Positions 51,513 to 62,942 of a stretch of 64,000 nt of DNA are shown one piece after another. The notes under the pieces were generated by a model. The model saw only the letters and a list, made by a program, of their open reading frames with translations, had not been told where the DNA came from and ran no database searches. The stretch is from Sphingomonas sp. HF-S4 (GTDB lineage: Bacteria; Pseudomonadota; Alphaproteobacteria; Sphingomonadales; Sphingomonadaceae), in the NCBI RefSeq assembly GCF_032911445.1, contig NZ_JAWJEJ010000002.1, forward strand, positions 248,001-312,000, in the 5' to 3' direction. A program made the translations under genes and the position numbers. Within the stretch, counting starts at the first letter, position 1. Each line of letters opens with the position of its first letter.

Positions 51513-52670
51513 TCAGGGCTGGGCCGGCGGCTCGGCGATCGTCGCGCCGCCGGGCACCGAATCATTGTGCCGCACCCGCCAGTGGAAGCCGCGCGGCGCA
51601 GTGTCGCGCACCCGCGCGGCGCGCTCGGCCTCGCTCTCCAGCGCGACCTTGATCATCGCGACGATCGGGTCGGCCAGCGCAAGCCCCATCACGCCGAACA
51701 AGGTACTTGCCAGGATCTGCGCGCCCAGGGTCAGCGCCGGGGGCAAGTCGACGGTGCGCTTGGCGACGATCGGGATCAGCACATAGCCGTCGAAGGTCTG
51801 GACGCCGAAATAGATGATGATCGCCCAGACGCCGGTGTCGAACCCGGCGCTGAACCCCACCGACACCATCAGCACGCCGCTGACGAACGCGCCGATATTA
51901 GGGATGAAGGCGAGCATGCCCGTCAGGATGCCGAGCAGCAGCGCCATCGGCACGCCGGCGAGCATCAGGAAGAACCAGGTGAACACACCCTCGGCGGCCA
52001 TGCCGAGCAGGCGGCCGGCGAGCAGCACGCGGAGCGTGCGCGCCATCCGCGCGATCGTGATCGCGAAGTCATCGCGCGCCGAGGTCGGCACCATCCATTG
52101 CAGCCCGCGCTCGTAGACGCGCGGGTCGAGCGCCACGAACAGCCCGATCGAGACGATCATCAACAGGCTGGCACCCGCACCGAGCACCGATCCCACTGCC
52201 GAGGTCAGCCGGCCGACCGATCCGAGCGCCTGCTGCGCCATCCCGGCCAGATCGGCGCGGCCGGGCATCAGTCCTAGGCTCGAGATCCACTGGACGACGC
52301 GATTGCCCTGCACTTCGAGCGTCGCGCGAAGCTGCTCGGCCTGGATCGCGATCTGCACGCCGGTGAGGTAGAAGACGCCACCGATGAACGCGATGGCGAG
52401 CAGCACCACGATCAGGATGCGCAGCCCCCGCGGGATCGGCGCGACGCGGCCGAGCAGCCGCGCGCCGCCGTCGAGCAAAGAGGCGAAGACGAGCCCGGCG
52501 AAGATGATCAGCAGCGGCTGGATCAGTAGCACGACCAGCGCCACGCCGATCGCCAGCCCGAACCACACCGAGGCGCGCTTGAGTTCGGCGCGGACAACCG
52601 GATCGCGCAGCTCATTGGGCCCCGGCTCATGGACCACCCGAACGCCTTCGCTCGCTGCTGTATCGGTCAT
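51513..52670 (-). CDS. AI-2E family transporter (PerM/UPF0118)
   Basis: A 385-residue membrane protein with eight or so helices: ASVWFGLAIGVALVVLLIQP at the start and IPRGLRILIVVLLAIAFIGG next. Then comes VFTWFFLMLAGVPMALLLGI, and LTGMLAFIPNIGAFVSGVL toward the C-terminus. The family includes TqsA (AI-2 export) and sodium/proton antiporters; substrate is unknown here. The ATG overlaps the lepB stop (ATGA), giving a coupled lepB-permease-maiA run. Confidence 0.93.
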   Translation of the reverse strand: MTDTAASEGVRVVHEPGPNELRDPVVRAELKRASVWFGLAIGVALVVLLIQPLLIIFAGLVFASLLDGGARLLGRVAPIPRGLRILIVVLLAIAFIGGVFYLTGVQIAIQAEQLRATLEVQGNRVVQWISSLGLMPGRADLAGMAQQALGSVGRLTSAVGSVLGAGASLLMIVSIGLFVALDPRVYERGLQWMVPTSARDDFAITIARMARTLRVLLAGRLLGMAAEGVFTWFFLMLAGVPMALLLGILTGMLAFIPNIGAFVSGVLMVSVGFSAGFDTGVWAIIIYFGVQTFDGYVLIPIVAKRTVDLPPALTLGAQILASTLFGVMGLALADPIVAMIKVALESEAERAARVRDTAPRGFHWRVRHNDSVPGGATIAEPPAQP

Positions 52671-53548
52671 TTAGCGTCCTGTGTCGGATGGAGCGAAGTG
52701 CCCGCGCGGCCCGAACGGAAAGACGCGGGCCAGCTCAACGGGTTCCAGCTGGCGCTGCCGTCGAGCGAGAAAGTGATGAATTCGGCGCGCCCGCCGATAT
52801 TCTCCCACGGCACCGGTCCGCCCAGCCCGTTCTGCGCGACGGTGAAGCGGCTGTCGGCGCTGTTGTCGCGATTGTCGCCCATCAGGAACACGCGGCCCTG
52901 CGGCACACGGATCTCGGGATAATTGTCGCCCGGGCTCCAGCCCTTGTCGACCGTGTCGTAGGAGCGGCCATTGGGGAGCGTCTCGCGGAAGATTGGCAGC
53001 CGGCAGAAATGCTGCCCGCCCGCGCCGCTCACCAGGAGTCCCGGATAATGATCGGCGTCGCAGCGGGTATTGGCGTCGACGGCCACGTCGCGCGTGCCGG
53101 TCGCGCGCCGCGGCACCGGCTTGCCGTTGAGCCATACGATCCCGTCGCGCACCGCGATGCGGTCGCCCGGCAGGCCGATGACGCGCTTGATATAGTCGGT
53201 CTTCGTCCCCGGCGGCGTGACGATCACCACGTCGCCGCGCTCGGGCAGGCTGCCGAACAGCCGGCCGGGCATGAACGGCAGCAAGTGGAAGGTCGGCGTG
53301 ACGAACGAATAGCCATAGGGATATTTGGTGACGACCAGCCGGTCGCCGACCAGCAGCCCGGGCATCATCGATTCGGACGGGATGTAGAAGGGCTTGGCGA
53401 TCAGGCTGTGGAAGCCGAGCACCGCGAGCACGAGCCACACCACGCCGCGCAGCTCGGCCCACCAATCGGTGCCGCGCCGCGTCTGTGTCACCGGTTCTTG
53501 GAAACCCTGTTCGTGCGTCAACGCCAACTCATCCGCGGCCATGGCCAT
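52667..53548 (-). CDS. lepB: Signal peptidase I
   Basis: Cleaves signal peptides at the inner membrane surface. The 293 residues have one N-terminal anchor (VVWLVLAVLGFHSLIAKPFY) and the catalytic Ser in YIPSESMMPGLLVGDRL. The Lys is in YIKRVIGLPGDRI, and GDNRDNSADSRF closes the pocket. An insertion of about 50 residues with cysteines (ANTRCDADHYPG and GGQHFCRLP) is an alphaproteobacterial feature. The ATG 53548 overlaps the acpS stop (TGATG) and has GGAAGGA before it. rnc and era, usual neighbours, do not follow. Confidence 0.96.
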   Translation of the reverse strand: MAMAADELALTHEQGFQEPVTQTRRGTDWWAELRGVVWLVLAVLGFHSLIAKPFYIPSESMMPGLLVGDRLVVTKYPYGYSFVTPTFHLLPFMPGRLFGSLPERGDVVIVTPPGTKTDYIKRVIGLPGDRIAVRDGIVWLNGKPVPRRATGTRDVAVDANTRCDADHYPGLLVSGAGGQHFCRLPIFRETLPNGRSYDTVDKGWSPGDNYPEIRVPQGRVFLMGDNRDNSADSRFTVAQNGLGGPVPWENIGGRAEFITFSLDGSASWNPLSWPASFRSGRAGTSLHPTQDAK

Positions 53549-53961
53549 CAATCGTCCTTCCCGACCGCGATCGCCTCGATCATCACACAAGCAAAGGCCC
53601 AGGGATGATCGTCGGTCAGGGTGAGATGCACCTTCGCGACGTGGCCGGGCGGGGTCATGGCGTCAAGCCTTGCCTTGGCGCCCCCGGTCAACGCCAGCGT
53701 CGGCGCTCCCGAAGGCGCGTTGACGACACCGATATCCTTGAGGAACACCCCCTGCTTGAACCCGGTTCCGACCGCCTTGGAAAAGGCTTCCTTGGCGGCG
53801 AAGCGCTTGGCGAGCGTGGCGGCGTAGTTGTGCGGGCGGCGGGCGGCCTTTTTCAGCTCGGTTTCGGTGAATGCGCGCTGTTCGAAGCGCGCACCGAAGC
53901 GGTCGAGTGAGTTCTGGATGCGCTCGATGTTGCAGAGGTCCGAGCCGAGGCCGAGGATCAC
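53548..53961 (-). CDS. acpS: Holo-[acyl-carrier-protein] synthase
   Basis: Transfers 4'-phosphopantetheine to acyl carrier protein. The 137 residues begin [19 protein letters not shown], where the Asp binds magnesium, and contain [20 protein letters not shown] with the catalytic Glu region. They end with a [20 protein letters not shown] strand. The conserved start needs GTG at 53961. The ribosome site GGGGAGG five bases before it belongs to the end of a palindromic repeat. It lies between pdxJ and lepB in a usual order. Confidence 0.96.
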   Translation of the reverse strand: MILGLGSDLCNIERIQNSLDRFGARFEQRAFTETELKKAARRPHNYAATLAKRFAAKEAFSKAVGTGFKQGVFLKDIGVVNAPSGAPTLALTGGAKARLDAMTPPGHVAKVHLTLTDDHPWAFACVMIEAIAVGKDD

Positions 53962-53963
53962 CT

Positions 53964-54097
53964 GATCCTCCCCGGAACGGGGAGGGGGACCGCTCTCGCA
54001 GCGAGTGGTGGAGGGGGTGTGCCACAAATGGATTCGCTGGTGGAGAGCCCCCTCCACCAGCCTGCGGCTGGTCCCCCTCCCCCTCCCGGGGAGGATC
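53964..54097. repeat. Type B palindromic repeat between pdxJ and acpS
   Basis: Arms gatcctccccggaacgggg and ccccctcccggggaggatc are inverted, with inner pairs such as ggtggagggggt/ccccctccacc and agcctgcggct. The 5' end, read on the minus strand, gives GGGGAGGATCAG directly before the acpS GTG. Confidence 0.85.
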
Positions 54098-54109
54098 TGA
54101 AGGACCGCA

Positions 54110-54838
54110 TCACCGCGCCGCGTCCATCAGCGCGCGCATCCGCTGCACCACCGGCGCCAATCCGTCGAAGATCGCCTCGCCGATCAGGAAATGGCCGATG
54201 TTGAGCTCCATCACCTGCGGGATCGCGGCGATCGGCACGACATTGTCGAAGGTGAGGCCGTGCCCGGCATGCGGCTCGAGCCCCGCCTTGACGGCGAGCG
54301 CGGCCGCGTCGGCGATGCGCTTGAGTTCCCCCTCACGCGCGCATTCGGCCAGTTCGCAATAGCGGCCGGTATGGAGCTCGACCACCGGCGCGCGCAGTCG
54401 CAGCGCCGCGTCGATCTGGCGCGAATCGGGCTCGATGAACAGCGACACGCGGCATCCCGCGTCGAGCAGCTTGCCCACCATCGGCGCGAGATGGTTGTGC
54501 TGCCCCGCCGCGTCGAGCCCGCCTTCGGTCGTCCGCTCCTCGCGCTTCTCCGGCACGATGCACACCGCGTGGGGCCTGTGGCGCAGCGCGATCGCCAGCA
54601 TCTCCTCGGTCGCCGCCATTTCGAGGTTGAGCGGCACGGTCAGCTCGTCGACCAGCCGAGCGATATCGTCGTCGGTGATATGGCGCCGGTCCTCGCGGAG
54701 GTGCGCGGTGATCCCGTCGGCACCCGCCCCGACCGCGAGCAGCGCCGCGCGTACCGGATCGGGATAGCCCGATCCGCGCGCGTTGCGCACCGTGGCGACG
54801 TGGTCGATGTTGACGCCCAGGCGCAATTTACCCGTCAA
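54110..54838 (-). CDS. pdxJ: Pyridoxine 5'-phosphate synthase
   Basis: Last ring-forming step of DXP-dependent vitamin B6 synthesis. The 242-residue TIM barrel begins [20 protein letters not shown], contains [14 protein letters not shown] (active-site His/Arg), and [19 protein letters not shown]. It has [15 protein letters not shown] and ends with [17 protein letters not shown]. All signatures are intact. Cofactor made here is used by the aldolases in this window. pyrE lies upstream across a 29-bp inverted repeat. Confidence 0.97.
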   Translation of the reverse strand: MTGKLRLGVNIDHVATVRNARGSGYPDPVRAALLAVGAGADGITAHLREDRRHITDDDIARLVDELTVPLNLEMAATEEMLAIALRHRPHAVCIVPEKREERTTEGGLDAAGQHNHLAPMVGKLLDAGCRVSLFIEPDSRQIDAALRLRAPVVELHTGRYCELAECAREGELKRIADAAALAVKAGLEPHAGHGLTFDNVVPIAAIPQVMELNIGHFLIGEAIFDGLAPVVQRMRALMDAAR

Positions 54839-54846
54839 CGACCCCT

Positions 54847-54917
54847 CCGTTCGTTTCGAGCGAAGTCGAGAAACGCATCCCGGAGCCCCGTTTCTCGACT
54901 TCGCTCGAAACGAACGG
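54847..54917. repeat. Perfect 29-bp inverted repeat between pyrE and pdxJ
   Basis: Arms at 54847-54875 and 54889-54917 are exact complements (ends ccgttcgtttcgagcgaag and cttcgctcgaaacgaacgg) with a 13-base loop. The sequence differs from the ccctccc-type repeats. I recall a tttcgagcgaagtcgag motif as common in sphingomonad genomes. No T run follows, so it may stabilise or cleave the pyrE-pdxJ message. Confidence 0.85.
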
Positions 54918-54935
54918 GGAAGGGGCGGGTACGGC

Positions 54936-55520
54936 TCATGCCTCCGCCCGGCTCCCCGGCTTGATCGCGGGGAGCGCCGCCAGTTCGGGCGGCAGCGCGT
55001 CGGGCTGGTAGGTCGGCACGTCGAGCTGGAGCAGCGAGAAGAAGGGCACGTCGAACGCGGCAGCTCCGCCCGAACGATCGACCAACGACGCCATCGCGAT
55101 CACTTCGCCGCCGGCCGCCTCGATCGCCTTGATCGCCTCGCGCGACGAGAGCCCGGTGGTGACGACGTCTTCCATCATCAGCACCTGCTGGCCCGGCGTG
55201 AGCCGGAAGCCGCGGCGCAGTTCGAAGGTTCCGGTCGGCCGCTCGACGAACATCGCCTCGACACCGAGCGCACGCGCCATCTCGTGCCCCGCGATCACGC
55301 CGCCCATCGCCGGCGACACCACCGCGCTGATCCGGCCCCGAATCGTATCCGGAATCTGCGCCGCCAGCGCCTCGGCCAGCCGGCTCCCGCGCCGCGGGTC
55401 CATCAGCACCCGCGCACATTGCAGATAGCGCGAGCTGCGCAGTCCCGACGACAGGATGAAATGGCCTTCGAGCAGCGCGTCCGCGGCGCGGAACTCCGCC
55501 AGAACCTCGTCTCGGGTCAA
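54936..55520 (-). CDS. pyrE: Orotate phosphoribosyltransferase
   Basis: Joins orotate and PRPP to form OMP in pyrimidine synthesis. The 194 residues begin [20 protein letters not shown], and the PRPP-binding loop is [18 protein letters not shown]. The flexible region has [11 protein letters not shown]. The length fits the shorter PyrE class. TTG at 55520 is chosen as the start because AGGGAGG lies nine bases before it and homologues begin near this residue; GTG three codons earlier is immediately next to that site and less likely. It is divergent from ctaC. Confidence 0.95.
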   Translation of the reverse strand: MTRDEVLAEFRAADALLEGHFILSSGLRSSRYLQCARVLMDPRRGSRLAEALAAQIPDTIRGRISAVVSPAMGGVIAGHEMARALGVEAMFVERPTGTFELRRGFRLTPGQQVLMMEDVVTTGLSSREAIKAIEAAGGEVIAMASLVDRSGGAAAFDVPFFSLLQLDVPTYQPDALPPELAALPAIKPGSRAEA

Positions 55521-55597
55521 CGCATCCACCTCCCTGCTGCACGTGCGTGCTCTCTTAGGGTCGGCACCCCGCCGCCGCAACGGCTCATCAAAAAGGG

Positions 55598-55625
55598 TTG
55601 AGAATGGGCCTCCTTCCCGTATAGG
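55598..55625 (+). promoter_or_regulatory. Sigma70-like promoter of the cytochrome oxidase genes
   Basis: TTGAGA (55598-55603) and TATAGG (55620-55625) are 16 bases apart, giving a start near 55632 and a leader of about 56 bases before ctaC. Both boxes have weak positions but are the best match in the gap. Confidence 0.45.
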
Positions 55626-55687
55626 CCGCTGACTCGGTTACGTAGCTTTCTTGCCGACGGCGCAGCCACAACAGGGTGATAAAAACG

Positions 55688-58502
<2,815 letters not shown>

Positions 58503-58527
58503 GCCGCTGCCGAAAGGCGGAAACAAG

Positions 58528-58555
58528 CGCCCCGGGGGAAACTCCGGGGCGTTTT
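58528..58555 (+). terminator. Rho-independent terminator after ctaD
   Basis: cgccccgg and ccggggcg form an eight-base GC stem with loop gggaaact, followed directly by tttt. It lies 25 bases after the ctaD stop and separates ctaCD from the rest of the locus. Confidence 0.85.
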
Positions 58556-58638
58556 CGTTAGGCGATCGGTGCTAAGGTGCGCGAAGAGGGTTCGTTGAGC
58601 CCGGTGTCGGGTTCAGCCGGTGCGTGAAGGGTCGGGCA

Positions 58639-58926
58639 ATGTACAAATGGCCATATCAGGGCTGGGCAAGCGCGGGCTTCGACGCCTGGGCGCTCGGCAT
58701 GGAGGCGTCGGCAGTGATCGGCCTGCGCACGATGAAGATGGCGGCGGGCGGGTATGACGCGGCCGAGGAAGCGCAGCTGATGGTCTCGGAGAAGATGCAG
58801 TCGGCGCTCGAACTCCAGACCGCGTTGGTCACCGGCGGGCTGGGCAGCGACCCGCTGGCGGGCACCCGGAAGGTGCTCAAGCACTATCGCCGGAAAGTGA
58901 AGGCCAACCGCAAGCGGCTGGGCTGA
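58639..58926 (+). CDS. Unrecognised small helical protein in the oxidase locus
   Basis: A 95-residue protein that I do not recognise. MYKWPYQGWASAGFDAWALGM opens it, followed by an amphipathic helix (AAEEAQLMVSEKMQSALELQ) and a basic tail KVLKHYRRKVKANRKRLG. Size and helix suggest a phasin-like or other small cytosolic helical protein; no signal or membrane segment. AAGGG before the ATG at 58639 supports the start. It lies between ctaD and the oppositely oriented DUF4199 gene. Confidence 0.7.
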   Translation: MYKWPYQGWASAGFDAWALGMEASAVIGLRTMKMAAGGYDAAEEAQLMVSEKMQSALELQTALVTGGLGSDPLAGTRKVLKHYRRKVKANRKRLG

Positions 58927-58951
58927 GGCCCAACCGCCTGCATCGGGCGAG

Positions 58952-59500
58952 TTAGGCCAACTCCGGTACCCGGCGCGCGGGCAGGAAGCGCGCGTTGCTC
59001 AGCAGCCCAGCCGAGACCAAAGAGACGAGCAGCCCGACCGGCAGGATCTCGGTCAGCGTCATCGGCACGCGGAACAGCGGGTCGGCATATTGCGCTTTGA
59101 ACGCCGCCATCTCGGCCGCGAACTGCGCGAGTTCGGCGGCGCTGGCACCCTGGGCGCGCTTCTCGGCGATCGCCGCGTTGATATAGGCGCCGATATAGTC
59201 GACCTGGGTGATTGCCAGCGCCGCCTCCCAGGCAAGGATATAGAAGACGCTGGCGACCAGGCTGATCGCCAGCCCCATGCCGAAGGCAGGCCAGAAGCGG
59301 ATCACGCCGCCTTGCGCGTCGCGTCGCCGCTTGATCGCGAGGAACACCATGCTCAGCCCGAACAGCATGATCGAATAGCCGATCGCCATCCCCGCCGCGC
59401 CGCCGGGATGGTTCTCGCGCAGGATCACGAAGAGCGTGAAGGTGGGGGCGCCGATCATCAGCCCGGCGATCGTGCCGTAGTTCAGAATAAAGCGGAGCAT
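58952..59500 (-). CDS. DUF4199 family membrane protein
   Basis: A 182-residue protein with four helices: LNYGTIAGLMIGAPTFTLFV, AIGYSIMLFGLSMVFLAI, GLAISLVASVFYILAWEAAL and LPVGLLVSLVSAGLLSNARF. The polar segment AEKRAQGASAAELAQFAAEM lies between helices 3 and 4. This is the DUF4199 layout; function is unknown. It follows the membrane LuxR-type gene on the same strand by 105 bases, and I recall such pairs in other sphingomonads. Confidence 0.82.
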   Translation of the reverse strand: MLRFILNYGTIAGLMIGAPTFTLFVILRENHPGGAAGMAIGYSIMLFGLSMVFLAIKRRRDAQGGVIRFWPAFGMGLAISLVASVFYILAWEAALAITQVDYIGAYINAAIAEKRAQGASAAELAQFAAEMAAFKAQYADPLFRVPMTLTEILPVGLLVSLVSAGLLSNARFLPARRVPELA

Positions 59501-59605
59501 GCGAATCCTCTCCCGGAAGTTGCCGGCCGAGTGGAGGCGTTCCGGCCGCCGCCGGCAATCGCCTGAAAGGATGATTTGCGCGGCTTCACCCGAAAAACCA
59601 CGCCG

Positions 59606-60019
59606 TCACGGCAGCAGCCCCAGGTCGCGCGCCCGAGCGATCGCGTCGGTGCGGCGGCTGGCGTCGAGCTTCTCGAACAGCCGCGCGACATGCGTCTTGA
59701 CCGTGTTGGGCGAGACGTGGAGCCGCGCGGCGATCTCCTTGTTCGATCGGCCGGCGGCAAGCTCTTGGAGCACCGCCATCTCGCGCGGACTTATCCCCAG
59801 CGTCGCCTGCGCCTGCGGATTGCCGTCGAACGGCAGCGCGGCGGGACGGGCGAACACGCGCACGCCGAGCACGACGCCGAGGACGAGGAACCCCGCAGCA
59901 ACCAGGAAGATCGCCATGTCGGCGAAATGGGTGCGCGCAAGCCGCTGATAGTCGAGCCATTGCAGCGCGAGCATTCCCGCCGCGAGCAAGGCGCCATAAG
60001 GGAGAATATGCCGCATCAT
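59606..60019 (-). CDS. Membrane-anchored LuxR-type regulator
   Basis: A 137-residue protein. Two helices (about residues 5-24 and 34-55) are followed by a LuxR/NarL helix-turn-helix: LGISPREMAVLQELAAGRSN, EIAARLHVSPNTVKTHVARL. There is no receiver or ligand-binding domain, so the membrane segments must hold the input or a partner binds them. The start MMRHILP is used. The gene is divergent from ctaB by 86 bases and in the same direction as the DUF4199 gene, which is likely its partner. It may control the oxidase genes, but no operator is shown. Confidence 0.85.
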   Translation of the reverse strand: MMRHILPYGALLAAGMLALQWLDYQRLARTHFADMAIFLVAAGFLVLGVVLGVRVFARPAALPFDGNPQAQATLGISPREMAVLQELAAGRSNKEIAARLHVSPNTVKTHVARLFEKLDASRRTDAIARARDLGLLP

Positions 60020-60105
60020 GCAGGGCACAGGCGTAGCCGCGCGTGCCGGGCGAGACAATCCGGCCCTTTCGCCTTGCCGGCGCGGCGCCTATAGCGGCCC
60101 CAGCC

Positions 60106-61008
60106 ATGAGCACTTCCGCTGCCACTGTCCTGCTTCCCGCCGAATGGCGCGACTTCCTTGCGCTGACCAAGCCGCGGGTGATGACGCTCGTCGTGTTCAC
60201 CGGATTGTGCGGGATGCTCGCTGCGCCGGTGCCGATCCATCCGGTGCTCGGCTTTACGGCGATCCTGTGCATCGCGCTCGGCGCGGGTGCGGCGGGCGCG
60301 CTCAACCAATGGTACGAGGCCGATCTCGATTCGAAGATGCGCCGGACCCAGGGCCGGCCGCTGCCCGCCGGGCGGATGGACCGCCAGTCGGCGCTGCACT
60401 TCGGCGTCGGGCTCGCCTGTTTCAGCCTCGCGCTGATGTATTTCGCGATAAACCTCGCGGCGACGGTGATCCTCGCCGTCTCGATCCTGTTCTACGTGTT
60501 CGTCTATACGATCTGGCTCAAGCGCCGCACCCCGCAGAACATCGTCATCGGCGGTGCGGCCGGCGCCTTCCCGCCGCTGATCGGCTGGGCCGCGGCGACG
60601 GGCGACGTCGCGCTGCTGCCCGCCTTGCTCTTCGCGCTGATCTTCCTGTGGACCCCGCCGCATTTCTGGGCATTGGCCCTGTTCGTGAAGACCGATTACG
60701 CCAATGCCGGGGTGCCGATGCTTCCCGTGGTGGCGGGCGAGCGCAACACGCGCACCCAGATCGGGCTCTACACGATCCCGATGGCTGCCGCAGCGCTCGC
60801 GCCCTGGCCGCTGCAGCTCACCGGCGCGCTCTACGGCGTGTCGGCGCTGGTGCTCACCGGCATCTTCGCCGCCTTGGTGCTGCAGGTGACTTTCCGCAGC
60901 TCGGCTCCCGACGATACGATGGCCCCCGAGAAGCGGCTGTTCAAATATTCGATCCTCTATCTGTTCCTGATGTTCGGCGCGTTGGTCGCCGATAGGTGGC
61001 TTGCATGA
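60106..61008 (+). CDS. ctaB: Protoheme IX farnesyltransferase
   Basis: Converts heme b to heme o for cytochrome oxidase. The 300-residue UbiA-family membrane protein has the first Asp motif [19 protein letters not shown] and the second near [34 protein letters not shown] opens the first helix. It starts the second oxidase block ctaB-coxF-ctaG-ctaE, with ATGA overlaps. The genes for heme A synthase (ctaA) are not in the window. Confidence 0.97.
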   Translation: MSTSAATVLLPAEWRDFLALTKPRVMTLVVFTGLCGMLAAPVPIHPVLGFTAILCIALGAGAAGALNQWYEADLDSKMRRTQGRPLPAGRMDRQSALHFGVGLACFSLALMYFAINLAATVILAVSILFYVFVYTIWLKRRTPQNIVIGGAAGAFPPLIGWAAATGDVALLPALLFALIFLWTPPHFWALALFVKTDYANAGVPMLPVVAGERNTRTQIGLYTIPMAAAALAPWPLQLTGALYGVSALVLTGIFAALVLQVTFRSSAPDDTMAPEKRLFKYSILYLFLMFGALVADRWLA

Positions 61009-61145
61009 ACGACATCGACCAGACCGAAGTGATCCGCGCCCGCCAGCGCAGCCGCGCGCGCGTGATGGCGCTGCTGCTCGGCGCGTTCGTCATCCTCGTC
61101 TTCGCGATCTCGATCGTGAAGATGAAGATCGCGCACGGCGGATGA
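61005..61145 (+). CDS. Small CoxF-like membrane peptide
   Basis: A 46-residue protein: a basic charged start ([20 protein letters not shown]) and one helix ([19 protein letters not shown]). Its place between ctaB and ctaG, overlapping both by ATGA, is the position of coxF in other alphaproteobacteria. Its role in oxidase assembly is presumed but not established. The overlaps make it likely to be real despite its size. Confidence 0.8.
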   Translation: MNDIDQTEVIRARQRSRARVMALLLGAFVILVFAISIVKMKIAHGG

Positions 61146-61675
61146 CCCGCAACCTGCGCACCGCGCTGCTCGCCGGGCTCGGCGTCTGCACGATGACCGG
61201 CATGGGGTTCGCCAGCGTGCCGCTCTACCGCATCTTCTGCGAGGTCACCGGCCTCAACGGTACCACCCAGCGCGGCGACCTCGCCCCCGGCGCCACCGGC
61301 AAGAAGGTCACCGTCGCCTTCGACAGCAACGTCGCCGCGAAGCTCCCCTGGAAGTTTGCGCCGGAAAGGCGCAGCGATACGATCGACATCGGCGGGCGCG
61401 ACATGGCGTTCTACACCGCCACCAACCTGTCGGACAAACCGATCACCGGATCGGCGACCTTCAACGTCACCCCCGCGGTGGCGGGCAAGTATTTCACCAA
61501 GATCCAGTGCTTCTGCTTCACCCAGCAGACGCTCGAGGCGGGCGAAACGGTGCGCATGCCGGTGCTGTTCTACGTCGATCCGGCGATCCTGAATGATCCC
61601 GATGCGAAGGACATCCAGGAAATCACGCTCTCCTACACATTTTACCCGGTGGATTCCGGCAAGACGGCAAGCTAG
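61142..61675 (+). CDS. ctaG: Cytochrome c oxidase copper chaperone CtaG (Cox11)
   Basis: Delivers copper to the CuB site of subunit I. The 177 residues have one membrane anchor (LLAGLGVCTMTGMGFASVPL) and the periplasmic Cox11 domain with KIQCFCFTQQTLEAGETVRM, where CFCF binds copper. PLYRIFCEVTGLNG follows the anchor and holds the third conserved Cys. The ATG overlaps the CoxF-like stop. ctaE follows after 32 bases. Confidence 0.96.
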   Translation: MTRNLRTALLAGLGVCTMTGMGFASVPLYRIFCEVTGLNGTTQRGDLAPGATGKKVTVAFDSNVAAKLPWKFAPERRSDTIDIGGRDMAFYTATNLSDKPITGSATFNVTPAVAGKYFTKIQCFCFTQQTLEAGETVRMPVLFYVDPAILNDPDAKDIQEITLSYTFYPVDSGKTAS

Positions 61676-61707
61676 AGACGCTGCAAAGCATAAACAGGGA
61701 TGAGCCG

Positions 61708-62538
61708 ATGGCGGGTGCCAAGAACCATCAATTCCATATCCTTCCGCCGAGCATCTGGCCGCTGTTCGGCTCGATGGCGGCGCTGGTGCTCGCCTCGGGC
61801 GGCATCATGTGGATGCACAGCATGCCGAGCGCGAACCTGGTGTTCTTCGCCGGCGTCGCGGGCATCCTGATCACCTTCTTCGGCTGGTGGTCCGACGTGA
61901 TCCGCGAGGCGCATGCCGGCGATCATACCCCGATCGTCCAGCTCCACCTGCGCTACGGCATGATCCTGTTCATCGCTTCCGAAGTGATGTTCTTCGTCGG
62001 CTGGTTCTGGGCGTGGTTCGATTTCTCGCTCTTCCCCTCGACGGTCGACGCAGTCGGCGGCACCTGGCCACCCAAGGGCATGCACGTCCTCGATGCGTGG
62101 AAGCTGCCGCTGCTCAACACGCTGATCCTGCTCTGCTCGGGCACCACGGTCACTTGGGCCCACCACGCGCTGCTCCACAATGATCGCAAGGCGCTCAAGA
62201 CCGGGCTGTGGCTGACGATCATCCTGGGCCTGCTGTTCACGTCGCTCCAGGCGATCGAGTATATGGAGGCTCCGTTCCCGTTCAAGGCGGCGAGCGACGG
62301 CGGCTCGAGCTATGGCGGCGCGTTCTTCATGGCGACCGGTTTCCACGGCTTCCACGTGCTGGTCGGCACGATCTTCCTGATCGTCAATCTTGTGCGCGTC
62401 TATAAGGGCCACTTCACCCCGCGGCAGCATTTCGGCTTCGAAGCTGCCGCTTGGTACTGGCACTTCGTCGACGTGGTGTGGTTGTTCCTCTTCGCCTCGA
62501 TCTACGTTTGGGGCGGCTGGGGCGCACCGGTGCACTGA
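61708..62538 (+). CDS. ctaE: Cytochrome c oxidase subunit III
   Basis: A 276-residue subunit with seven helices. NHQFHILPPSIWPLFGSMAA opens it. RYGMILFIASEVMFFVGWFW carries the conserved Glu, and ATGFHGFHVLVGTIFLI and WYWHFVDVVWLFLFASIY are the last helices. It stabilises the oxidase and helps oxygen access. AGGGATGAG precedes the ATG. The DUF983 gene follows three bases after the stop. Confidence 0.97.
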   Translation: MAGAKNHQFHILPPSIWPLFGSMAALVLASGGIMWMHSMPSANLVFFAGVAGILITFFGWWSDVIREAHAGDHTPIVQLHLRYGMILFIASEVMFFVGWFWAWFDFSLFPSTVDAVGGTWPPKGMHVLDAWKLPLLNTLILLCSGTTVTWAHHALLHNDRKALKTGLWLTIILGLLFTSLQAIEYMEAPFPFKAASDGGSSYGGAFFMATGFHGFHVLVGTIFLIVNLVRVYKGHFTPRQHFGFEAAAWYWHFVDVVWLFLFASIYVWGGWGAPVH

Positions 62539-62540
62539 GC

Positions 62541-62942
62541 GTGCCCGGAGAACCTGATCTTTCGGGGGGAGGCGGCCCAGGGCTGCCTCCCCCCATTCAT
62601 TCCGGGGTGTACGGCTGCTGCCCGCGCTGCGGGGCGCGGACGCTGTTCAAGAGCTTCGTCGCCTTTGCCGATCGCTGCCCGGACTGCGGGCTCGATTACG
62701 GCAAGTTCAACGTCGGCGACGGCCCCGTCGTCTTCCTGACGCTCGGCATCGGCGCGCTGGTCACCGCGCTGGCGCTGTGGGTCGAATTCACCTTCGAGCC
62801 CGGGCTGCTGATCCACGCATTGCTGTGGATCCCGCTCACGCTCTTCCTCACCGTCGTGCTGCTGCGCGTGGGCAAGGGCTGGCTGCTCGCGCTCGAATAT
62901 CGGAACAAGGCCGCCGAAGGCAGGATCGTGCAGGACAAATGA
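62541..62942 (+). CDS. DUF983 family membrane protein
   Basis: A 133-residue protein with an N-terminal zinc-ribbon-like pair (CCPRCGARTLF and CPDCGLDYGKF), and two helices (VVFLTLGIGALVTALALWVE and LLWIPLTLFLTVVLLRVGKG). DUF983 genes are usual next to ctaE in alphaproteobacteria and are presumed to aid oxidase assembly. GTG at 62541 is the only start that leaves no overlap with ctaE. Its stop overlaps the SURF1 gene (ATGA). Confidence 0.85.
   Translation: MPGEPDLSGGGGPGLPPPIHSGVYGCCPRCGARTLFKSFVAFADRCPDCGLDYGKFNVGDGPVVFLTLGIGALVTALALWVEFTFEPGLLIHALLWIPLTLFLTVVLLRVGKGWLLALEYRNKAAEGRIVQDK

Noticed and set aside
53962..54057. Longer acpS with a Pro/Arg-rich N-terminus
   Set aside because: These codons are the translation of the palindromic repeat. 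The conserved protein begins at the GTG at 53961.
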